This document shows positions 56,230-64,000 of a stretch of DNA of 64,000 nucleotides, one piece after another. The notes under the pieces were generated by a model, which did not search any database, was not told the origin of the DNA, and saw only the letters and a program-made list of their open reading frames with translations. The translations under genes were made by a program, and so were the position numbers. The DNA comes from Larix kaempferi (taxonomy: Eukaryota; Streptophyta; Pinopsida; Pinales; Pinaceae), in assembly GCA_027924585.1 (NCBI GenBank), contig BSBM01000440.1, forward strand, positions 11,687,501-11,751,500, read 5' to 3'. The stretch's first letter is position 1. Each line of letters begins with the position of its first letter.

Positions 56230-57264
56230 AATTGATGGTCGCCATATCTTAGCTTAATCGAGTCAACTTGAGAAGTATAAATATAAATTTTGGGCCGACC
56301 TAATATCATTGGTGCTTGTGGCCGACATGGTAGTATATAATCCAACATTAGGGATAACCCATGTTGATCCGAAATAGATCAATATATAATTTTTCACCTT
56401 CTTGGATCTTTTGGGGTCAAAATATTGGGTGAATTGGCTTGTAGGCCCATTTTATGGGCAACTGTCATTTTGCAGATTTGGGGTTTGGAACCTTCCAGGG
56501 CTTGTTTGAGGGTATAAACGATGTTTTTGGGGTCAAAATTTCATAACTTATGTCATGTCCTTTCACATGATTCTGCACTCTGAGATCTTTCCAACGGTCC
56601 AAAAATCGCCTTAAATAAAGTCCATATGCAAAAGTTATGCCTCACGCAAGTTGACCTATCCAGTTGACCACCATGACATCGAGTGTATTCCACGTCATCT
56701 CTCATTTCTCACACAAGTGGATATTGTCATGTGTGAACCGTCAAGAACATTCTAGAAGGGCCAAAACCTTAACCCTAATTGAGAGTTGGGGCATGCATAA
56801 AACCTAAACCTAACCCTAGACAACTATTGGGCTGTGTTAAATACCAGGCAATTAGAAGAGAAGGGGGTTCCATTCTTTTAATGTATTGTATTGTTCCATA
56901 GTTGAGAAACAACACAAGAGTGGATGTTAGAGAAAAATAGAGGATATAGGAGATCCTGTAGTAGGCATTCTGGCCGTAGATTCATATGTAACTCCATAGA
57001 GAGTACCATTTCCTTTGTATTTGCAATTTGACATAAAGAACAAGGCGCAGTCCTCATTTGTGGCTTGGTTTTTCCCCATAGTGGGTTTTCCCAAGGTATA
57101 TATTATGTTATTGTGTAGATTGTGTACTTATTTTCTCTAGTTATTCTTGTTTCAGTTCCAGTTATTTGGCATTCAATAAAAATAAGCTAATAAAATAGGA
57201 ACTAAGTTGAAGATATGTTGTGACAAAATATTTCAGTGGAATATCCACGACAATTTACAGATCA
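56230..57264 (+). mobile_element. Probable 5' LTR of a plus-strand gypsy element
   Basis: It ends just before a primer-binding site. It has TATAAATATAA near 56276, GGGCCGACC and GGCCGAC motifs near 56290-56330, and a GTTTTTCCCC..GGGTTTTCCC motif near 57070 resembling the copia LTRs. No second copy exists in the window, so its left edge is a guess. Confidence 0.5.
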
Positions 57265-57267
57265 TAT

Positions 57268-57280
57268 TGGTATAAGAGTA
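57268..57280 (+). promoter_or_regulatory. Primer-binding site, initiator tRNA-Met type
   Basis: TGGTATAAGAGTA, two mismatches from TGGTATCAGAGCA, three bases after the presumed LTR end. Confidence 0.65.
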
Positions 57281-57351
57281 GTTTTTATTTTGGGTTTTGT
57301 GGGTAATCATAGGATCTACTAGTTGCTAAAAAAAATCTTTAAACCCTAGCC

Positions 57352-58450
57352 ATGGCGGACAAGTCATTAAAGGAGTGGAGGACGATAATGAGCAGCAATT
57401 TTCAACCTTAAAAATACAATTCGTTGATATCTCACGCAAGATGTCAATCCTCATGGCGACTTTGGAGAGCAAGTTCAGACCTTTTAGGAATTCTGGTGGC
57501 TCTAAATCATATTTTGGATCTGAGGGGAAATTGGAAGATAAAAGTGACCCAAAAAAGGATTTCACGAAAGATCCCTTGATAGAGCAGTCGAGTTCTAGTA
57601 CCAAAATTCCTTCCCAGACTCGATTCAAGATGGAGACGAAAGTTGACATCAAGCCGTATCAAGGTGAGACCGATGCTCTGAAAGTGAATAATTGGTTGCA
57701 ACAGTTGGAGGTTTATTTTAGCATTGATTAAATAGCAAAGCATCAAAAGATATCATTTTCCTAACTGAAGTTAGAGAGCCGTGCGTTAACCTGGTCGAAA
57801 ATCCACACAGAAACACTTAGGTTGGAGGGTGATCCACCAATAACTAAGTGGAAGGACTTCACAATCCTCATCAAGTCCCAGTTCTACTCTATCGGATATG
57901 TAGAGGACTAGTGGAATCATTGGCATTACTTCAGGCAAAGGCAAGCGCCGATTGTGCAAGAATACACCACCAAGTTTAGGAAGATGGCTATCATGTTGAG
58001 TATCTCACCCAAGAACCAAGATGTACTCCTAAGTTATTTGGGGGTCTTACATAGCCACATACAGAGGCAGGTGATGTTGTTGAAGCCCAGGTCAATTAAT
58101 GAAGCATGTGTACAAACACAATACCTGGAAAACATAGGCCAAAAGAAAGTACAACCAAGTGGTTCAAAATAGAAAGAGAGCGATTCTCCCAAGGAGGGGA
58201 AGAATAAGTGGAAGGGAAAGGATAATAAGAAGTACAAGGGAAATGAGAATAAGACTACATCCACGACACATTAGTGAAAGGATACGAAAAACCATTGTAA
58301 GCATTGTGATATCGATGGTCACATTGAATAAAAGTGTTGGAAGCTACATCCAAAGTTGAACCCGAAGAACCGCAAGAAGGATGCTTAGAAGAAGAAACTT
58401 CTAGCCATGGATTCAAGAAGGGATTTAGAAATATTATTTGTACCATAGTG
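57352..58450 (+). pseudogene. Gypsy gag (plus strand)
   Basis: ATG 57352 (MADKSLKE) is followed by a frameshift into 57375-57731 (RFKMETKVDIKPYQGETDAL, VNNWLQQLEVYFSID), a stop, then further pieces with ESRALTWSK, WKDFTILIKSQFYSIGY and 57954-58172 (VQEYTTKFRKMAIML). A Lys-rich tail with a CKHCDIDGHIE.KCW knuckle lies near 58290-58335. This is the retrotransposon gag family typical of gypsy elements. At least five stops or frame changes. Confidence 0.85.
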
Positions 58451-58459
58451 TAGAAGGAG

Positions 58460-59010
58460 ATGAATATGAGTATCCTCCACCCTAAGGAAGAGAAAGAGAT
58501 GACGAGACTATTCCACATCAATATCCAGTTCAAGAAGACCGAGATCAATGCTCAATTTGATTATGGTTCACAGAAAAACCTCATAGTAGAGGATATGGTA
58601 CGTAAGCTTGGATTGGAAGTACATGATCATCCATCCCTACCCATTGGGATGGGTAAATAAGGATTCATAACTTAGAGACACTAAATAGTTCAAGATCAAT
58701 TTTACCATAAGTGTAGAGTATGCTGATGAAATGGAGGTAGACATAGTACCCTTGGATGTTTTGTTGTGTAGTGTTCGGAATCCCATACATGTATATGAGG
58801 GATGTGATATTCACGAGGAGAGCCAACCAATACAACTTGATCAAGGATGGGAAATCATTCATCATCAATGTGCACAAAGGTAAATTGAATATATCTCTAG
58901 TAAGTGACAACCAAGAACAAATCTTATCAGTTCAAGTAGGAAGTTTGTATTACTTTTCTTTAGACAAAATCTAAAAGAAGGTGAATTAGTAAAAGTGAAG
59001 GCATCCCTGG
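58460..59010 (+). pseudogene. Gypsy aspartic protease (plus strand)
   Basis: The frame 58460-58660 includes INAQFDYGSQKNLIVEDMVR, matching the gypsy protease active site (usual FDSGSQ.NLI, here D-Y-G-S), followed by a broken continuation and the frame 58756-58974. Confidence 0.7.
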
Positions 59011-59189
59011 AGATATGTACCAAAGAGTAGAAACATCAATTGGAGAGCCTTTTGTAGGCATACAAAGAAGTGTTTTAGGAGCATAAGGGGCTACCTCCTA
59101 AGAGGGAAGTGGAGCACAATATATAATTATTGTTGATTCTCCATTGCCGAACATCAAAGTGTAAAAACAGTCTGCCATAGAAGCAGATG

Positions 59190-60453
59190 AAGTGAATAAG
59201 CAGTGGCAACAGTTGTTGGAATAGGACATGATCCAAACAAGCACCCCACCTTGTGGGTCACCTATCATCATTGAACCTAATAAGGTTGGGACTTGGAGGA
59301 TGTTCATCGACTACATATCCTTGAACAAGATCACACTCAAGAATCAATACCCTCTGCCAGGATCGATGATCTGTTGGACTAGTTGCAGCATGCCAAGTAC
59401 TTCACCAAGTTGGATCTTAAATCGAGATACCACTAGGTGTGCACGAAGGAATGAGACACTTGAAAGATCCGAACCTTCAAGAATAGGAAAGGTCTATATG
59501 AATGGTTAGTAATTCCGTTTGGTTTATGTAATGCACTGGCTACATTTATGCATTTGATGAATGATGTATTATTCCCTTTCTTAGTTTCATTTGTTATAGT
59601 ATATCTAGATGACACATTGGTTTATAGTGCTACTTGGGAAGAGCACATATCACATCTCAAGCAGGTGTTATAGTCTCTAAAAAATCACTAGTTGCTGGCT
59701 GATTTGAATAAATGTGAGTTTGGCCAGCAGTCCTTGGTGTATTTTTGGTATGTGATTGGTGGAGGAGAACTCAAGATTGATCTTGCAAAGAAGGAGGCCA
59801 TCACTAAGTGACCTATTACTACAAATTCCATTGAAGTTAGGATATTTTTGGGTGCATCACAATGCCTTCGAAAGTTCATAGCTTCCTTTTCTACTGTGTC
59901 TTCACCCCTCCACGCCATAAAAACCAGAAACAACTGGTTCTAGTGGGGAAATAATCAACATAAAGCCTTTGAAGATCTCAAATGAAAGATCAATCAAGCA
60001 CTAGTTCTTGCATTGCCTAATTTACATAAGCCTTTCAAATTGGAGACATGCAAGTGGGTATGCTATGGGATCGATGTTTATGCAAGGAGGAAGGCCAATA
60101 TGCTATCACTATGAATTTTTTTATGGGGGAGTTCTAAACTACCCTACCTATGATAAGGAACTCTATGCCCTAGTTCAAGCTATTAAGAAGTGGAAGCACT
60201 ATCTGATGGGAAAGGATACCATCATTCACACTTATCACTAGCTATTGTAGTATTTGCAGGCCCATAGTAAGTTGCAACAGACTAGACATTATAAGTGGAT
60301 GGGATTCTTACAACAATCCCATCTAATAATCAAGTATAAGAAGGGCAGTACCAACAAGCTTGCATACATGCTCTCAAGGCCACCTATAATCAAGATTACA
60401 ACTTTGGGAACTCTTATGCACAGGGAACCTTTTACCCATGATGCATACAAGGA
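59190..60453 (+). pseudogene. Gypsy RT and RNase H, truncated before integrase (plus strand)
   Basis: RT motifs in changing frames: MIQTSTPPCGSPIIIEPNK, TWRMFIDYISLNKITLKNQY, LVIPFGLCNALATFMHLMND and the catalytic VYLDDTLVYS (about 59600-59630), then IFLGASQCLRKFIASFS. RNase H follows (YPTYDKELYALVQAIKKWKH, 60254-60450: KYKKGSTNKLAYMLSRPP). The gene stops at the gag-only element near 60454; no integrase is seen beyond 63546. Confidence 0.85.
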
Positions 60454-61138
60454 TGAGTACACAATAGATCATTGAGCTTGAACAAACCTCACAATTTCAC
60501 ACTATTATTATTGAGAAGAACTAGACAAAGACATGGATTAATTCACTCATAAATATGAAACACACATGAAAAACTGTTGTTGATACATTAATCAACTATA
60601 AGCTGGAAATAAAAAGTGTTACAATAGAATGAATTCGATACACCCAGGAGGATTCAAATTCACCTTAACTCTAGGCTTAGTTTGCATTGGAACCATCTCC
60701 CGATAAGGTTCAGTGGCCACCGATGATGAATAATCAGTTAACTGAGGTAGAACTGAGCATAAATGAATCATGTGGGCACCAAAACAGGGGAGGAGAATCC
60801 AAGGGGGAGAGATAATGACTTGTAGTGGTCAAAATAGGTGCTCCTACACTCAGTAGCAGTGAAAATAGGTGTAACAATCAGTTAACTAGGCAATCAAGGG
60901 GACAAGGTGCCCAAAATCATGGAACTGACTGCGCTAACTACTAAAATATTGCATGAGGGAGAATTTGGACGTCAATGATGTAATCAAGGATCTCTAAGTG
61001 GATAGAAGGGATAATGATGGCCAAAAAGAATCTCCATGGGCCCAAAGTAGGGACTAGGTGCTTGGAGACTCAACTGTCAATGCATGGATGCATGCAAAGC
61101 ATGCAAGACCAAAATAAGATGGGGAGAATATTCCAACA
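60454..61138 (-). mobile_element. 3' LTR of the gag-only element
   Basis: Highly similar to 62853-63546 from GATCA(C/T)TGAGCTTGA onward to ATTCCAACA. The first 20 bases at the left edge are diverged or deleted, so the start is approximate. Confidence 0.85.
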
Positions 61139-61150
61139 CTCCCCCTTAAG
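61139..61150 (-). promoter_or_regulatory. Polypurine tract of the gag-only element
   Basis: On the minus strand CTTAAGGGGGAG directly precedes the 3' LTR. Confidence 0.8.
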
Positions 61151-61311
61151 CCAAACTATGAGGAAAAATAAATGAAAATTAGGGCCCTGGTTCCTGAGAC
61201 CAAAGGTCACCCCGTACAACAATATAAAAAAGTGAGGAAAGAAGGAAAACCCAGTGGGAAATCCCCCCCCTCGAGATAGACTGAAACACACCAAAAATTG
61301 TTGCTCAAGAC

Positions 61312-62519
61312 TCAACTAGGTGTGATGCTTGATTCTATGTTTGGAGGTATCTTCCTCATGGGAAGAAGTGGATCATGCTCCAAAAACATGTGCTTGAATT
61401 CTCCTTCAGTGGATGCAAGCGAATCTGGAGGCTTTCTGAACTTGCTCTTCAGACCAAACATGGTGAGAACAAATCCAAAAATATGAAGATCATCCTGGAA
61501 CCTGTAATTCAAACCAATTGAGGTAGGATCAACTCCAATAAGATCTAATTTCTGTTGAAACTTGAACTTTTGATCAATGGAAGTTAAATTAGCTCCAAGA
61601 ATTGATAGATGGTTTCTTGTGATCTCCTTTGAACCAACAGGGGTGAGATCAAAACTAAAATCACAAAAATGTGCCTGAGACTTGAACCCAAGCAAATGGT
61701 AGTGTTCTCCATCTTCAATGAAACTATGAGAACATGTGCCAATGATCGAATAGAAGTACACATGAAGCATGTGATCAAGGAGGGCGAATGCATCACCTCC
61801 AAACTCTGATTTAACCTCCAAAACATTCAATAAATCATCATTTTGCACACCAACAGACTCATGGGAAGTAGAGGATTCGAAACTCTCTTCAACTTCTAGA
61901 GTAGTAACTGACATATCTTGCTCAGAATTTGAAATAGAAGACATTGAGAACATGAGTGAGGAATGTAAAATATCTACAAAAAGATCATTTCATTAGTTGT
62001 ATTACTTTCATCTGCATCAGCTACATGGGAAGGGGACAATTCGAAACTATCTTCAACTTCTAGAGCAACAGAGGAAGGAATGTATTCAACATGAAATTTC
62101 TGTGTTGAATCTACAACTTCTTCTTCATCTTGAACAAGTTCATCATGAGAGATGATTGAGGGCAAAACATAATTAGAGAGAACACTTAAGGAGGTATCAC
62201 TGGGCTCGTTCTCCAAATAATTTGCACCAATCTATTCATTCTGCTTTCCAAATGCTTTTTCCAGTTGGGCCCATAGATCACTTGGATATTCAATAATTTT
62301 CATGAGGTAGCGCATACTAGGAGACATAGCAATACACATTGCTCCAAAGGCTCTGTCACGTTCATTTAGCTAATCATTCTCTTCTTCATAGGAAGCAAAA
62401 TCTCTCATAACACCAATACACATATAAAAAAGACCTTGTCTCTTTAGATATGCTATCATCTTTGGTTTCCACTCATCATAGTTGAATGGAGAGAGAGGAG
62501 GAATTTCTTTCAGATTCAT
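61312..62519 (-). pseudogene. Copia-type gag with a 20-residue repeat extension
   Basis: It starts at ATG 62519 (MNLKEIPPLSPFNYDEWKPK, then MIAYLKRQGLFYMCIGV, RAFGAMCIAMSPSMRYLMK and PSDLWAQLEKAFGKQN), a DUF4219/UBN2-type gag domain with two internal TAG stops. An acidic segment follows (62216-61974). The frame 61953-61312 then adds 213 residues. Residues 103-182 of that frame form four 20-residue repeats with a consensus like LTSIGLK.KFQ..L.ILG.., and a fainter fifth unit precedes them. The acidic pieces around LEVEDSFELSPSH and LEVEESFESSTSH are a second, longer duplication. There is no zinc knuckle. I do not recognise the repeat. Confidence 0.7.
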
Positions 62520-62749
62520 GGAAGTTGTTGTAGAATACCTGCAAAAACAATGGAAAAATATCTGGAGGATTGTTACTGTTTCTATTGAACACTGCGTTAG
62601 GACAATAGGGCACTTTTATCTGGATCCTTCGCACCTAGATAGACCTCAAAGTATTTCTCCAATGAATTCAATGAAATGGCACCAGGATTTGCTGTGGAAA
62701 TCCAGAGGCTTCTGGTGCTCTGGTGCTCTATTGAAAGCAACTGCTCAAT

Positions 62750-62822
62750 CTACTACTGGAATTGCTGCAACTGCTACAACTGCTGCAACTGTTGCAACTG
62801 TTGCTATCGTTGCAACTGCTGC
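62750..62822. repeat. GCAACTGCTACAACT-type short repeat in the leader
   Basis: Imperfect 9- and 15-base units of TGCAACTGCTACAACTG and GTTGCAACTGTTGC next to the primer-binding site. The Ala/Thr-rich plus-strand frame crossing it is an artefact. Confidence 0.85.
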
Positions 62823-62840
62823 ACTCAAAATCTCTCACGA

Positions 62841-62852
62841 GCTCTAATACCA
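62841..62852 (-). promoter_or_regulatory. Primer-binding site of the gag-only element
   Basis: Minus-strand TGGTATTAGAGC, one base from the initiator tRNA-Met site TGGTATCAGAGC, abutting the 5' LTR. Confidence 0.85.
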
Positions 62853-63546
62853 TGTGAAATTCCACAAGGGTAGATCACTGAGCTTGATCAAACCTCACAA
62901 TTTCACATTCTTATTACTGAGAAGAATTAGACAAAGACATGGATCAATTCACTCATAAAACTGAAACAAACATGGAAAACTACTGCTAATACATTAATCA
63001 ACTGTAAGCTGGAAATAAAAAAGTGTTACAATAGAATGAATTCGATACACCCAGGAGGATTCGAATTCACCTTAAGTCTAGGCTTAGTTTGCATTGGAAC
63101 CATCTCCCGATAAGGTTCAGTGGCCACCGATGATGAATAATCAATTAACTGAGGTAGAACTGAGTATAACTAAATCACGTGGGCACCAAAATAGGGGAGG
63201 AGACTCCAAGGGGATGAAATACTGACTTGTAGTGGTCAAAATAGGTGCTACTATACTTAGCAGCAGTGAAACTAGGTGTAATAGTTAGTTAACTATACAA
63301 TCAAGGGGACAAGGTGCCCTAAATCATGGAACTGACTGTGCTAACTCCTAAAATCATGCATGAGGGAGAATTTGGACTTCAATGATGTAATCAAGGTGCT
63401 CTAAGTGGATAGGAGGGCTAATGATGGCCAAAAACAAGCTCCAGGGGGCCCAAAGTAGGTACTAGGTACTAGGAGTCTCAACTGCCAATGCATGGAATGC
63501 ATGGATGCATGCAAGACCAAAATAAGATGGTGAGAATATTCCAACA
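62853..63546 (-). mobile_element. 5' LTR of the gag-only element
   Basis: 694 bp, TGTGAAATTCC to CCAACA on the plus strand, pairing with 60454-61138. Confidence 0.9.
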
Positions 63547-64000
63547 CATAGCTCTAGCCAGTTTGTTTGCTTATGAACTTTTTGTGTGTGTTAATGTTAG
63601 GGAAGTCTATCAAGATCTATATTAGCATAGTAGCCTTTAGTTATATGGTTTTAGATGTGGAATATAGAATATTGTATATGTTATGCATGTCTCTTTCGAA
63701 AACTCTTTGAAGCTTTCTTTTGGACTGGTGCTCTGCATCCTTTTGTAACTTTTTGTTGCCAATTTTACTCAGCTTTTTGTAAATACAAATTACCTGTTTA
63801 TGTTATAAAAATGAGTTTTCTTTAAATAAATTTAGGACTGATTTGATTATTATCTATTTACTTAGTTCTTTATCTCCAACAATTTTCTTGCATTCAAATG
63901 CATCTCTTGCAAGAAATATTTACTTTCTTTTAAACAACTAAAATTATTTTAAAGGTAAGAGGAACTACGTTTTTGTATTGAGAAACTCGTTTAGCTCCAA
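63547..64000. other. Right edge of the window, nothing recognised
   Basis: AT-rich, with no supportable frame, LTR end or motif. Confidence 0.5.

Larger units (their letters stand above)
60454..63546 (-). mobile_element. Gag-only, non-autonomous LTR retrotransposon
   Basis: About 3.1 kb: 5' LTR 62853-63546, a primer-binding site, a short leader, one gag-like gene with a repeat extension, a polypurine tract and a 3' LTR to 61138. No protease, RT or integrase is present, so it would need enzymes from a copia relative (inferred from the iMet site and gag type). It has entered the plus-strand gypsy RNase H-integrase junction. I could not find a matching target duplication. Confidence 0.82.

Noticed and set aside
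62482-62847. Plus-strand frame ending in an Ala/Thr/Val repeat
   Set aside because: Antisense to the gag-only element and partly made of its short leader repeat.
60440-63551. Target duplication of the gag-only element
   Set aside because: CATAG follows the right LTR but no copy abuts the eroded left LTR edge; a CATAC nearby is not convincing.

Overview
The window looks like repeat-rich nuclear DNA from a seed plant with a large genome; a gymnosperm is possible but not shown. Every coding region recognised belongs to a transposable element or to a gene carried by one, and I found no clear free-standing host gene, tRNA or rRNA. Plant-specific families support the assignment: an L1-like LINE whose ORF1 has a DUF4283 domain and zinc knuckle, a CACTA transposase with DUF4218/DUF4216-like regions, a Tat-type Ty3/gypsy element with a second RNase H, two plant-mobile-domain (PMD) reading frames, and copia elements primed by initiator tRNA-Met.

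Layout. 38-6501: a full-length LINE with a perfect 19-bp target duplication, ORF1, ORF2 with one nonsense codon, and an extra third ORF encoding a coiled-coil protein. 6582-7238 (minus): a possible three-exon gene of unknown function. From about 7.3 to 49.4 kb: what I interpret as one very large, broken CACTA-type transposon. Its two flanks (7338-9345 and 47250-49390) are crowded with GCACCGGTGC-like motifs. It carries a spliced SET-domain gene, a TNP2 transposase and, near the right flank on the minus strand, a PMD-like gene. It has been split by later insertions: a solo copia-type LTR (7515-8205), an 18.8-kb Tat-type element on the minus strand (11958-30714, itself hit by a solo LTR at 25731-26335), and a copia element (33830-40168) in a TNP2 intron.

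49.4-56 kb: a decayed minus-strand Ty3/gypsy element interrupted by a minus-strand copia element (49920-55039). 56.2-60.5 kb: a decayed plus-strand gypsy element with gag, protease, RT and RNase H, truncated before the integrase. About 60454-63546: a gag-only, non-autonomous LTR element on the minus strand whose gag is extended by a 20-residue tandem repeat. The last 450 bases hold nothing recognisable.

How the parts relate. The LINE supplies RNA-binding, endonuclease, RT and RNase H functions plus the extra coiled-coil protein, though its endonuclease has lost a catalytic Asp. The Tat element carries gag-pol on one strand and, between pol and the 3' LTR, an antisense PMD gene with its own TATA box and introns. 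The CACTA-type element is the most unusual object: a chromatin-type SET domain reads directly toward a transposase gene on the same strand. Nearly all coding regions carry stops or frameshifts. Element borders are firm where target duplications were found (LINE, both solo LTRs, copia at 33.8-40.2 kb) and inferred elsewhere.
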